DNA from: Gnetum montanum
Lineage: Eukaryota > Streptophyta > Gnetopsida > Gnetales > Gnetaceae
Length of the DNA stretch: 64,000 nucleotides
Assembly (NCBI GenBank): GCA_015680685.1
Contig: MNCI01009068.1
Coordinates: forward strand, 3,315-67,314
Direction: 5' to 3'
Under the pieces are notes generated by a model. It ran no database searches, was not told the origin of the DNA, and saw nothing but the letters and a program-made list of their open reading frames with translations. The translations under genes were made by a program, and so were the position numbers. Shown piece by piece: positions 11,741-23,478 of this stretch (its first letter is position 1; every line of letters starts with the position of its first letter).

Positions 11741-11745
11741 ACTAC

Positions 11746-13500
11746 AAATAGATGCAGCCAACCCCTCTGGAAAAAAAAGGGGCTTATCTATACGCGCATG
11801 AGACTCATCACGCTTTTACAAACCTTTTTTCTGTGCTAAGAAATGTTCAATAATATTGCCAAATTTCTTCTTTTGAATAGTAGTTATGTTACAATTGTAA
11901 TATTATTCATAGATTGTGAAATTGTAATTGAATTTGTTGTTTTTAGCAATTTTGCTCTACTTTAATTTAATTTTATATCACATTAACCTAAGTTTTCATT
12001 ATAATGCATTCAAATTTGCTAAACATTTCACGGAATTTAATGCTTACATCAACTTAGTCAAAATAACAAACAATTTCAACAAATTTGTCACTCTTCGTGT
12101 TTGTTTTTTTTGGAATGCACTTTGAATAAATTTGTCTTGTAGGCATAAAAAAGCAAGACATTACCAAAGCCATAAAATTGCATAGTGACCCTATACCCCA
12201 CCATTGCTAAAATATATGTATCCTATAAACACCACACAATGAAAAATCTAGATCAATTTACTAGATAGATTTTTTCCATTTTTCTCATTGCAAAGCTTGT
12301 TTCCCTAGGTTGAACACATAGAAAACAAGAATGCATAAATATGTGAAAAATGCAATAAACCATATTCATGCAAGTATCTACCATAAATAAAATCATATCA
12401 ATGTGTTAGAAAATTTGTGAAACTATATAGTTATGCTAGAAACTATTACACTTATGATTTATAGCAAATATTATAATACAGACCTGTCTTCTTTGCGTAT
12501 TTTGTTTCTTTTGTAATGAGTTTTTGTTTCTTATTTTTTAAAATTTTTATTACTTTTACGAGGACACTATTATTTTTTTTGTAGAACCAAGACCCTTCAT
12601 TTTTTTAAAAAAGCCCGGTTCACAATTTGGTAACAGTGTATTGTGTAGCAATATATTAAATCAGGAAGGCTGAATGTTTGAATGTTTGAGAGTTACATTT
12701 CATTGCAAATTCAAAAATAAAAGGAAGAATGCATTCAAAAATAAAAGGAAGAACGCATAATTGTTGTGTCATTGAGTGCAGAGGAAAGATTACACAATTT
12801 AATTTTAAAAAATATAGAAAAATGTTAATTAAGCTTTTTTTGGAAAAATAGCTAAGTGGCTATGCACATCACATAGCCAGTGAGTTTAAGGCATGCGAGC
12901 TAAATTCTTGTTTCACACAAACGACTTTGGGAAAAAAATTAAAGCCGTGTTCTCCATGCATACAAATCATTATAGAAATGAATATCTTTAGAAATACCGA
13001 TGATTTTACGTTACTCTTGAAGACTGAAATCTTCAAATCAAGAATCTTGGAGACTGTCCATGTAATGTTGATTTGTTTTCTGTATATTGTTTGTACAGGT
13101 ATGGTAGGGTCAATGAATATTGACAACAATATAGACATTATTAGTTTCCGCTTTCCACTCCACAGAATTATTGTGTGCCGATACCTGCAGGAACATTTGG
13201 AAACGCTTTGTCAATTCAACTTAAGAAGAAAAATACTACGAATCAGTTAAGAGTAGTGACGGCTTTTCAATAAGAAATGACACTTGTGAACACTGTTGTT
13301 TCTTGTTGTGAACACTTGTTTCTCGTTCTCTATTCGTTATTACGTGTGTAGGAACAAAACACAGGTAATCCGATATGAAATCTAATGTCATATCACATTG
13401 AGATGCCAATGTCGAAGCAGATAATTTATGAATGAAACATGATAGGATGAGATCTTACCTTACATAAGAAGGGTAGGATTCCTGCTTCGGTGCAGCAGTA
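11746..13500. other. AT-rich intergenic DNA
   Basis: No gene is supported. A short direct repeat CAAAAATAAAAGGAAGAA occurs twice around 12712-12755. Frames of 89-107 codons around 12870-13250 overlap on opposite strands and resemble nothing known. Confidence 0.45.
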
Positions 13501-13509
13501 CGGCAAATC

Positions 13510-13740
13510 TTAGGCCGACTTTCAGTTTCACCAGTTGCATAGATCCTGCTCAAAGACGTGAAAGAAATTGATGATAATTGATGACACAAGGGATTCCAAG
13601 GCAAGGAGAAATGAATAACAAAAACATTAGGTCAACTTTCTGTTTCATCGGTTGCATAGATCGTGCTCAAAAGATGTGAAAGAAGTTGATGACAATCGAT
13701 AACATAAGGGATAAAACTAAAAAGACAAATCGAAGCAGAT
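13510..13740. repeat. Diverged two-copy tandem repeat of ~115 bp
   Basis: The block with GGTTGCATAGATC, then GTGAAAGAA and TTGATGA, occurs at about 13510-13595 and again at about 13627-13712. Further echoes (CCAAGG...AATGAATAAC) occur at 13593 and 13771. It lies beyond the 3' end of the membrane-protein gene. Confidence 0.65.
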
Positions 13741-14168
13741 AAAATAGCGTTTTCAAAATACCGTAGCAGGGACTCCAAGGAAAAATGAATAACAGAAACC
13801 AGTAGAAATGCATTTCTTGGAAGACAGCATCTCCTTTGCCGTGGGCTCCCTCGTTTCAAAATGAATGAAACCAGTTAATAATATCCGAGTTCCAAATCCA
13901 GCGAGAACCCAAAAATCATGAAGCAATTTAAATAAGAATCAATCTCAAATGAAGCAAACTGCATACCGGGGAAAATTTTCCGATATTCCCTGAAAGCCCA
14001 GCAGGTTACTCTGGAATCTGAAAGCGTGGCAAAACAATAAAAGAAAAAACAAATTTCGAAAAACAAAAAACGAAGTCCATCACCGGGGGGTTCGATGCCG
14101 AAAAACTCGAACCAAGTTTTACGGCTTGAAAGAGGAGTTCCAAATGATAAAACGTTCTGCACGATTAT

Positions 14169-14271
14169 CTCTAAGCGCTGCTGCAAGCGATGAATTTGGA
14201 TTCAGAATTTGGCGGCATCTGAAAATGCAGAATGTGATCCTCTAAGCGCTGCTGCAGGCGATGAATTTGGA
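14169..14271 (-). repeat. 32-bp direct duplication spanning the stop codon of the membrane-protein gene
   Basis: The 32-bp string at 14240-14271 contains the last codons and TAG stop of the gene. It recurs with one mismatch at 14169-14200, 71 bp downstream. Read in the appropriate frame, both copies encode the terminal SKFIACSSA followed by a stop. The 71-bp offset puts them in different frames. Confidence 0.85.
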
Positions 14272-15066
14272 GGCAGCAAGAACGGAGGCAGAGAAGGCAA
14301 AAAGCGCGAGCGGCACGAGCAGCAGATGCGGCGAAAAAAATCGGAAAGCGTTGCAGTGGACGCTGGAGCTCCTTCTTTGGCGATTCGGCGCCGTGGCCAG
14401 AAACGGCGCCTGCGGATCCTTGGGCAAAGGAAAGGAAACGCCTTTCATTCTGAGCTCCTGAACCGACCTGGCTAGGGTTCTGAGATCGGCTCGATCTTTG
14501 CTCAGTTTTTCTCCGACCCTGTCTCGCAGTAGCATCTTGTACTCGATCGTGATCGTCAGGGCGATCGACGCCGCCAACGCCGCAGACGACGGGATCCACC
14601 ACCGATTACTGCACCAATGCCGGTGATTCTCATTTTGATTTTGATTGTGATTAGCAGAGGCCGTGAAAAGCAGAGTGAGGAGGACGCCATTGAAGAAGAA
14701 GAAAACGCAGCAGAGGTGGAAAATCTGTGTGCGGATGCGTTCCAGGCGCAACTCCTTGAACTCAATTTTGGCGGCCATGGCGTCCTGGTCTCGCTGCCAC
14801 AGCTTCATCTGCAGCAGGTGGCCTCTACTATCCACAATTTCATCCAGCGGAAGTCCCTCTTGTACCTCCTCCGATTCCTTCTCTCGCCCTGCAACAGCAA
14901 CAGCAGCAGCAGCTGTTTCTTCTTCATCTTTTGTGTTCTGTTCCTGTTCTTGTGGTTCCTCTGGAATGTCCACAACAACGTGCACATTAACATCTGCTGG
15001 CGATGCTGCGCTAACCCTGGCCTCATAAACAGCAACATCAGTGGAATTCTCGAAATTCGCTGCCAT
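14242..15066 (-). CDS. Unrecognised plant membrane protein with coiled, acidic N-terminus
   Basis: An intact 274-codon frame, GC-richer than its flanks. Start ATG 15066 was chosen because it lies just after a pyrimidine tract and CTTGCAG, which looks like the acceptor of a 5' UTR intron. An upstream ATG at 15194 opens only a 16-codon uORF. Residues 1-75 are acidic and low-complexity (E, Q, A). Residues 80-115 are charged and probably helical (KLWQRDQDAMAAKIEFKELR). Probable membrane segments lie at about 116-136 (CVFFFFNGVLLTLLF), 156-177 (WWIPSSAALAASIALTI) and 243-266. Between segments 2 and 3 is a basic helix. I recognise no named domain, and function and compartment are unknown. A duplication at the 3' end allows an alternative C-terminus. 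Confidence 0.68.
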   Translation of the reverse strand: MAANFENSTDVAVYEARVSAASPADVNVHVVVDIPEEPQEQEQNTKDEEETAAAAVAVAGREKESEEVQEGLPLDEIVDSRGHLLQMKLWQRDQDAMAAKIEFKELRLERIRTQIFHLCCVFFFFNGVLLTLLFTASANHNQNQNENHRHWCSNRWWIPSSAALAASIALTITIEYKMLLRDRVGEKLSKDRADLRTLARSVQELRMKGVSFPLPKDPQAPFLATAPNRQRRSSSVHCNAFRFFSPHLLLVPLALFAFSASVLAASKFIACSSA

Positions 15067-15229
15067 TTTCTGTCTGCAAGAATCACAAACAAAAACAGAA
15101 GAAGAAAGACACAACACACACAAATTTGAGATTTCAGAGCTCAAAGTGCATGCAGTAAAAATGAGACGTTTTGTTGTTTGTTGGATGAAGCCATTTTTGG
15201 CTGCCACGGGTTTTTAAAACAAGGCTTCA

Positions 15230-15649
15230 GCGAGCAAGAATGAAGCAAAAACAAGCCGTTGGTGGAGCGTGGACGAACGGCTACCTTGACTGAAACTATC
15301 CGTTGCTTCGTGCTTTTGTCGGGCTTTCCACGGTGGAATTATGAAATTGAAACCGACACTTTTTAATTAGTCAAGACACCGTGTCATTGCACTATTTATG
15401 TAGGTTGCTTTATTATATAATTAAAGTTGAAATTATGTAGGTTGCTTTACTATGTATTGGAGGGTTATTATAATAAAGTTAGGGTACGAGTTTTGGCTTG
15501 ATAATTTCATGTTATAAGTTCGTTTGAGTAGCACTCAGTGGTACTTTCAATGAAAAAAATTAAGAAAAAATATGTTACTTTGAGAACTCTTAACTTAATT
15601 TTGAAGTTAATATAGTTTAGGACAAATTATGTTCTTGAAATATTTATTT
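15230..15649. other. Upstream region of the membrane-protein gene
   Basis: It contains the likely promoter. A TTTTAAAAA string on the minus strand at about 15213-15222 could serve as a weak TATA element. Beyond 15360 the DNA is AT-rich with no recognised feature. Confidence 0.35.
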
Positions 15650-15996
15650 TAAATAGTAACATTAGGCTGAAACAAGGATGTCCACTTTCATTCACTTTAT
15701 TTGGCATCATCATTGACGAATTAGAATAATAGATGTCCTTTGTTAAATTGGATTCTATTAAAGTTGGAAATTTTCTTGTGGATATTTAAAGTTTGCTGAT
15801 GATGTAGCTTTATAGCAAAAATTGAAGTTCAAATGGACAATACGCTTCAAATTTTGGATGATTTTTGGAATGTCTAAAGAATAAAAGTCAATGTTAGCAA
15901 AACCAAAATGATGGTGTGTGGTACAAGATCTTTTGTAGATGATTTTTATATTGGGTGAGAAAAAATTGAAATTGTCTCCTTATATAAGTATTTAGG

Positions 15997-16699
15997 TGAT
16001 GAGTAGTGAGGTATCCCTACACTCAACCATANNNNNNNNNNNNNNNNNNNNNNNNNNNNNNNNNNNNNNNNNNNNNNNNNNNNNNNNNNNNNNNNNNNNN
16101 NNNNNNNNNNNNNNNNNNNNNNNNNNNNNNNNNNNNNNNNNNNNNNNNNNNNNNNNNNNNNNNNNNNNNNNNNNNNNNNNNNNNNNNNNNNNNNNNNNNN
16201 NNNNNNNNNNNNNNNNNNNNNNNNNNNNNNNNNNNNNNNNNNNNNNNNNNNNNNNNNNNNNNNNNNNNNNNNNNNNNNNNNNNNNNNNNNNNNNNNNNNN
16301 NTTGAGAGTGAGAGAGACTAATCGCGATGAGCAGCCGATTCCTTGATTAGCCGTACACATTCGTCAATGCTCATAATCAAGTCGTACTCATGCTGCGCTA
16401 ATGCAGGTAATAAATAACATGTAATAAACCTATTCCATGCACTACAAGGTTTATCCACAAAGCTCGTCTTTATTGCTGATCACAACTTGCGTTCAGGGAC
16501 AAAGCTGCTCGAATAAAGATCCGTTCACTTGGGGACTCCTACTACGGACACATGGAAAATATTCTATCTCTGGAGTGGTCAAACTGCCAGAGTTTCCCTA
16601 CTTTAAGCCTGGGATGGAAAATAAGGGGAGTGCCGCCTCTTATTTATAGATTTAGCGGCGAACTGCGATATCGCGGCTTGTGCATATCGCATCTCATCA
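15997..16699 (-). mobile_element. Solo LTR E of the TGATGAG family, inserted in a LINE
   Basis: It starts TGATGAGTAGTGAGG and ends ATCTCATCA. Flanks are TTAGG (15992-15996) and TTAAG (16700-16704), a 5-bp target-site duplication with one transition. An assembly gap occupies its middle. Near its right end the minus strand carries CTATAAATAAG (TATA) and GATATCG palindromes, as in the other copies. LTR orientation (promoter on minus) matches elements A, B and C. Confidence 0.82.
16032..16301. other. Assembly gap (270 N)
   Basis: A run of N inside solo LTR E. Any open frame drawn across it is an artefact. The true gap size is unknown if this is a default or estimated length. Confidence 1.
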
Positions 16700-17559
16700 T
16701 TAAGCATTTCAATTTCGAATATATATTCTTGGCAAGATTGTATTGCTCATAGGATTTCAAACACTATGCATGATTTATATTTAGTTCATAGTAAATATGC
16801 ACAAAAACAAATTTGGGCATGGGATATTCACAAGCAAATGTACAATCAACTTGTTTAGCGAATTCTATTATATGATTGTGAAACTTTGGCACCCAATTTA
16901 TGTGCAATGCAATGGAAACATTTGGAATATGTCCAAAAACAATTTCTATTGCAAGAACTTTAGGTAAAGGTTCAAACTCTATATGATTTCTATTAGTAGA
17001 AGCAGATATGTTACCTATAGAAATTGCAACTTTTCAAAAATTTCTACAATTTTATAAAAAGATGCTTGCTACGCCTGGCATCCACCTATCTACAAGAGTT
17101 TCTACTTGGAAAAAAGTAATTTATTTTAGTTGCACCAGATTTGAGCAAGATTCTTAACAAAAATACCTACTTTTTTATTTGCTGCTATTTCCACACAAAC
17201 ATGGCAATCACACATGCTTATGTGGGGTCTCAATGTCTATTATAGTGGAATACAAAGAGCGTATCTTTTTGCATTGTCCATTCTTTAATGCTATTAGATT
17301 TAAATATATTATTTAGGTAATAACTTTACCACATTTGTTTGAGTTGGAGTTGTCAATTTTGGGTCATTTTCTTGATGAGGTGTTCAAAACCCATCATGAT
17401 CATATCAAAACCTTGCAATAAGAAAACTTTTTGTCCCATAGACTCTTTGTGATCTCATGAGGACATAATTAAGCATTTCCATTTCCAACTTAACTTAGTT
17501 ATCTCATTCTTTATAGGATCATTTTAATGAAGTAATTTCTTTTTTTAAGGAAACTTTAG

Positions 17560-17762
17560 GCTAGTAGCATAACCTCTACCCATGTAACAAGGTACATATG
17601 GGGGGTGTTGGAATCCTAAATAATTGAAACATAGGTATACCCCAAGATATATAGTCCAAATAGAACTTTACAACTTAGCATTATCTACTAGAATCGAACC
17701 CATGACTTAGAGTTTCCAAATCATGAGTCTTGCCATTAGGTTAACATCTTATTGTCTACAAT
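17560..17762 (-). repeat. tRNA-derived SINE-like sequence
   Basis: On the minus strand the order is a tRNA-like head (AAGATGTTAACCTAATGGCAAG), then TCATGGGTTCGATTCTAG with a perfect RNA polymerase III B box (GGTTCGATTC), then an AT-rich body. The anticodon arm does not fold as a functional tRNA, so a SINE or tRNA-derived repeat fits better than a tRNA gene. Confidence 0.5.
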
Positions 17763-18970
17763 GCATGTGTGCTTTGGCGTCTTAGTCTAGCATTGTTTGT
17801 GAGGATGATGTTGTAACAATAGTGGAGTACCCTTGTTTTGTGATGCTCTTATAGTGAGTCATATGTAGTTCTCAAAGGGGTATGATGGTTAAGTTAACAT
17901 AGAACCTAAGATGGATCCTCATGCTCCTTTTAGTCCCCACTCTAAATGGGAGCAATCGTAAAACCAATGCAATTAGTATGCCCAATGCCCAACTATATGA
18001 TCCACAAACATCACAGTGTACCATGTTGTGGCATTTAGTCTAGTTAGGTGATCATAAGTCATTGTCTTCCCAAATGTACTCATCTTGGTCCTTTAATTTG
18101 TAAGGTTAAGTATTGATATGTATGGTCAATGGTGTTGCTATGGCCATTATCTAATTCTATATAAAATAACAAAATTATATTTAACTAACTAATTAACTAA
18201 AGATGATAAAATAAATTATAACATAGCCTATTGGTAATGAGTTTTTGTTCTATGAACTTCCATCACATTCTTGGATGCTTGCACTAACCATTGAGATTAC
18301 CTAGCTAGTATAGTGTTGGGTGTACCAAGTGTCTAACCACTAGCATTACAAAGCTAATGCAAGTTTGATGCTTAAGATCATGTTGCATTTATTTTGTCAT
18401 GATTTAACATACATAGAAATGTAAATGTTATACTAGAAAAGTAGTAAATAATGTAAGAAAATAGAAATTTATGCTAAGTTAGAGTGTTGTAATGAAAGTG
18501 AATCTATCTTGATCTTATTGCTATCATGGAAGCATCTAAGTAAAATCCACTTGAATAAGATTCTAGATAATCAACTCAAATGCACATTTTGAATACTTAT
18601 TAATTAATACTGAAATTTAACAAATCAAACTACAAGAGCATTGCTACACTATGAACAAATGGTGTCATAAATGTGGCTAGTGAAATGTATTTATAGTGGC
18701 GGATGAACTAAGAGCTAATGCATTTGTATCAGAACATCATCAAATGCACTAGCACATCTACATTGACATAGTGTTTAGATCATGAATTATTTTATTGTTC
18801 ATCATACCTCCATGACCAACTCAAAATTCATCATTGAGTTATATAACATGAATAGAGTTTCATTACAAATTTTATAGGATGATATTGACTCGACTAACTA
18901 ATTAACAACATTACAAATTTGTTTGACAAAATAATTCAAGTGATGTACAATATGATAAAAATTTGGAAAT

Positions 18971-19310
18971 GAGAGTTGGGGGGAAGTGCAGGGGTGGAGT
19001 GAGGTGTAAGGGTCAAGGGGTTGGGGGTTGTTATGATAGACCTTCAAAAATCAAAAAACTTTTAGAATACCAATGATAGGTTGCTTAGTTGGTTAGCTCA
19101 TTGTCTTGTTAGACAAGGAGTTGCTTGTTCCAGTTATGCTTAAGACATCATTATATTCTTCTATAATTATTCTAAATTCTCTTTTGGCTATATGTCTTGG
19201 GATGTACTTATAGTCATTCTTTCGAGTTCTGAAACCAACATCCCTCTCCCCCCACCCCTGTCCCTCCACACCCCCACCGCCCCCCTCCCCCCCACCCCAA
19301 ACACACCAAA
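18971..19310. repeat. G-rich island and polypyrimidine (C-rich) island 210 bp apart
   Basis: 18971-19033 holds several G runs on the plus strand. 19243-19310 is almost pure C with A/T spacers, so the minus strand has at least six close G runs, satisfying the usual G-quadruplex pattern. The two islands are roughly complementary in composition and flank the tRNA-like sequence at 19070-19150. Confidence 0.7.
19070..19150 (+). repeat. tRNA-like fragment
   Basis: GGTTGCTTAGTTGGTTAGCT resembles the 5' half of a tRNA with a D-arm (AGTTGGTTAG). TTGTTCCAGTTATGC follows in the position of a B box but is a poor match. The cloverleaf cannot be closed, so this is a decayed tRNA or SINE head rather than a gene. 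Confidence 0.35.
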
Positions 19311-22300
19311 AAAAGGGAGAAAAAAAAAGAAATCTTCAATAATCTATAGAAAGCTGTTGATGTGTCATGTTCTAGAATTAGATAATTTTAAGGAAGCTTA
19401 GGCCATCCAATTTGGCAATTTTAAAGGATTTTTTCATGAGTTATAATAAATTTTATTGTTTTCCTATGTTTTTCCTTTATGATGTGGGTAAATAGGCTTG
19501 ATTTTATTATTTTTCAGCTTAAAAATGTTAATGGGACCTACATCTTGACTTAGAAGGATGTCCAAGAGCTTAAACATCCATTATGATTTGAATCCATGTA
19601 AGGAAACTATAGAAAATTGAAGAGAAAAATCAATTTTATTAACAAAGACATCATATATATGTGACATCGCAAATCCCCTTCACTTTGCATCATTTTTCAA
19701 CATGAGAGAGAGGAGTTTTTGCCATCAAGATTCTTAGAGCTTTCCCATAGTGATGTGTTACTCATAGGACCTCTAATTTGACCCTTTTGAAAATTGTTTC
19801 ACATCCAAAGTTACACATTAGTCATTGAAGAGCCTCAATTATCAAATTTTTCAAAGTTTTCAATCCTCTATTTTTGAGGCTAATATAATTAAAAATAATT
19901 TTAAATTAATTAAAATTTGATGATTTTACTTATATAAGGACCTTGGAATGCCATTTTAACAAACCTTTAGTGCTCTAACACTCAATTTTTCAAAGGTATG
20001 ACCTTAACTAAGGATTTAAAAATAGTTAAATGCTAAGAGATAATTCCCAAAAATCACACTTATCATCAGGTAATTGTAGATGACATCTAAGATAAGACCT
20101 AGAGTAGAAAGATCATTGCAAGGATGAGAGCAAAGTCCAAGAAGGGAACATGACCATAATTAGGAAGCATAACCAATCCAATCATAAGTTAGGTAATCAT
20201 AAGTCAATGCAATGGGTATAATCAGAAGCTTCAATCCAAGGAGAGGCATAGTTAAACAAGATTAAGGCCACCCTTATAGACTCATGTCTTTCCATTATTA
20301 AAAACAATAATTGATGGGCGATATCCTCATGGAGGAAAACTTTGCCTCCTTACTTAAATCCATCCCATTAGAATTCAATGAGGAATTGCAAAGATCTCCA
20401 AGGTAGTCTATGGTGACTAGCAGTGGAGAAAGGTACTTAGGTGAGACCTATCTCTTCTAGAAGGATCATTAAGATGATTGCATGATCAACATAGGAAAAA
20501 TTCAAAGCTCATATTTAATGGCTTTTAAATATGAGCCACTCATATTGCATGTCACATATTGAAGAAATTCTAGGCTTTAGTATGTGACAAGATATCAAGG
20601 TACTACAAGAAGGGGATAAAGTGCTTCTAAAGAATGTCTACTGCAAAACATGAAGAAGCATTGAATAGGTTGATTAATGTAGGACAAACCATCACCAACA
20701 TATTCAACATTCTTGATAATGTCGCTGATATTGAGTTTGAGCTTATTAAACAATTTTCAACAATTCTCCTAACAAAATAAGATGTGAAAACAAATGTCCA
20801 CAGTTTCCAATAGTAAAGGTCAATGATTTGAAAATGTTCTTGAATGGTAATGAGCTTGAGCATATGGAAAAGATTGTAAGTAGTTAAATCAATAAAAAGG
20901 TAAATGAAGCATGAACCTAATGCTACCCTGAGAAGGCATCAAAATCATTTCTTATCTCAACTTGACAAAATTGACACAGTTACTCACACAGGCACTTTCT
21001 CTACTATACATATAAAAGGTTTACAACTAGATGCATGTACTATAGACAAGCATTATAGTTCTCTTAAGGATCATTACATCTTATGTATTTATTAGAGATC
21101 TCAATGAACGTTATGTATGATGTGTATCATGTTGACCTTATCACTTATATAATTATCAGTGTATTCTCATGATACTTCTAACATTTGGACTAATGTGTGC
21201 TATGAACTAATATTGTGTTAGAAGGTTCTATGATTGTTGAGGCATAGTCCATTTTGAGTTTGCTCTAGAATACTAAGCAATTTTGGGGCTTAAAGTGGTG
21301 TTGAACAATGCTCTTCAAAGTAATGTCGTTACATTTCAAAACATAAAAATTGTCTAAGAAACAAACAAATAGAAATTAAAATGTCAACAAGGGCTAGAGC
21401 TCTTACAACATCTATAAATGATGCATGTGCATATGGATGCCATGTTTCATCGTTTTTCTCATGGCCTCCACACATAAGTTGTCGTGGTTAATAACGTTAA
21501 AGGTTATGCCATCATTATTGTTAACTGTTATAACCTATATTTGCACAATTGAAATACCATAATTGTTGTTAACTAAAATATTAAAAGTATTAGTTAGACC
21601 AACATTTTGTAACATGGATCAACCTTTTTTCCTACATGTATAAGTTAACATGTGAAAATGATGTCAAGTCCCAATGCCTCCAAGCATATTCATTATTAAC
21701 CATTCCACATTTTTTCTCATCAAGAATTATTGATGTTGCCATATGTTATTAACAATTGTAATAACAATTATTAACAAAAAAATTTATGTGTGTGGGTCTT
21801 CACTAGGTAAATACTTGAACTAAAATCACAAATAATATGAAATTAGAAGGAATTCATTTCTTACTATTGCAAATGACAAGCAAGTGAATTTTTGGCAAAT
21901 ATGAAGGGATGAAGCATTGGCGTGGAATGCAAACAACCAACCTTTTATATTCAATGATGAAAAGAGATTTGGAAGGAATTTCAATGATGTAGTTTTTTGC
22001 AAAATTGAGTTGTGATAAGATGGATTAATGTCCCATAATCTTTAGATAAAGTGCACAAGAAGACATGGACTTGGAACATTTGCTTACATGTATGATGAGC
22101 GGCGAGGTACCCCTATGCTCAACCATATGAATACGAGCGTGTATGCATGATTCGGTTGAACTCTGTGGATGGACTACTTGTGGCACCTAGATAATTATAT
22201 GTTGATCACAGTTCGTTATCTTCCCACTTGGACTAGTAGTAGCCTTGTCACGTATGGCTTAGTCCAGAGTAAAGTATATGATGTTGTCCTAACTCTATGT

Positions 22301-22678
22301 TACTCCTGATAACAGAAAAGATAAATTGATTAAATTAATAACAAGAGAAAAACCTAAATTAGCCTATGGTAATGGTATCCATCCTTAAATATTCATACAC
22401 ATCTTGGACTTCATGGGATTACTGCTGGGCATGCCAAGTATTTGCACTTAAATGCTCGTGATTAAGGCGTACACATTCTACGTAATGATGGGAAAAGTAG
22501 ATAACAAGAAATCAATAGTTAACTAATGAAGAAATTAAATAATTAAAATAACAAAATTAATCTAAGTGAATGTTGCAATGATGAAAGTAACCTTGATCTT
22601 TGTTGCTAGTCATGCATGTGTCCAAGTATGTCACACTCAAACAAAGGTGCCATACAATTACAAACATCACACTGCGGG

Positions 22679-23478
22679 TGATGAGCGGCGAGGTACCCCT
22701 ATGCCCAACCATATGAATACGAGCCTTCATGCATGATCTGATCGAACTCCGAGGATTAAGTGCTTCTGCGCCTACACAAAACAAGGATGAGTTATGCAAT
22801 CGTTGTCTTCCCAAGCTTACTTGTAAGGCTCAATTATATGGTTAAGTAAACTAGAGGTATGTGATTTTTATTCTTTCACATTTTATTTTCTTGATGCTTA
22901 AAAGAGAGGAATGAGGTAATTTAATAACTAATTTGATTTAACTAGTTAACTATTCGCTAACTAGTCCTAACACCAACATCCGTTCCCACTCTCTGGACAC
23001 ATCCTGAACTAGTGTAACACTACTGGTATTACCAAACACTAGTTGTTACTAAGTTACCAAGTGTTCCCACATATGCTCGAAATGGTCGTGTTGAGTATGC
23101 TCATTCATTGGTAATTGAAAATTAATAATTCTATGAAATAACATTAAGTAACTATTAAAAGCATTAAATAACAGTAAATAACATGAAATGCAATAATTAA
23201 GCTATTCCGAATGTTGCAAAGTTTATCACAAAGTTCGTTTTTATTTCTGGACACAAGGTGTGCTCAGGTACACAATGCTTGAATAAAGATCCATTCACTT
23301 TATGACTCCTACTACAGGCCCTCAAAAATAATTTTAACTCTAGAAGGGAAAAACAACAAGAGTTTGGCCAAGGGACTAAAAATTGATACCAAATCAAGTG
23401 CCTCTATCTCTTATTTATAGGCAATGAGATAGGTTTCGACATCACATGTTTGATATTGCTTTGGCATCTTTCATATGA
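22679..23478 (-). repeat. 3' LTR of element A, truncated
   Basis: It aligns along its length with 33018-33845 but stops near 23478. The last ~30 bp of the LTR and any polypurine tract are missing, and it is fused directly to an inverted gag sequence. The minus-strand TATA (CTATAAATAAG) is retained near 23420. Confidence 0.8.

Larger units (their letters stand above)
15650..17430 (+). mobile_element. Non-LTR retrotransposon (LINE) reverse-transcriptase remnant, split by a solo LTR
   Basis: The left part (15650-15996) translates, across stops and frameshifts, to LINE RT landmarks: KQGCPLSFTLFGIIIDELE, then FADD-like FADDVAL, then VNVSKTKMMVCGT and SYKYLG. The right part (16700-17430) continues with degenerate C-terminal sequence, including a Cys/His-rich stretch (HTCLCGV, EYKERIFLHCPFF). 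The two parts are separated by a solo LTR inserted right after the YLG codons. The ORF is dead in all frames. The order of motifs is as in plant LINEs, and the clade cannot be set by eye. Confidence 0.75.
17763..22087. other. AT-rich intergenic DNA with scattered repeat debris
   Basis: No gene is supported. It contains the tRNA-like piece at 19070 and the G-rich and C-rich islands listed separately. The rest reads as stop-rich low-complexity sequence. The last ~200 bases form the left flank of solo LTR D. Confidence 0.45.

Noticed and set aside
15992-16360. Open frames across the N run
   Set aside because: They consist mostly of N and carry no information.
17560-17762. Functional tRNA gene
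   Set aside because: The B box is good but the acceptor and anticodon stems do not pair, so it is annotated as SINE-like.
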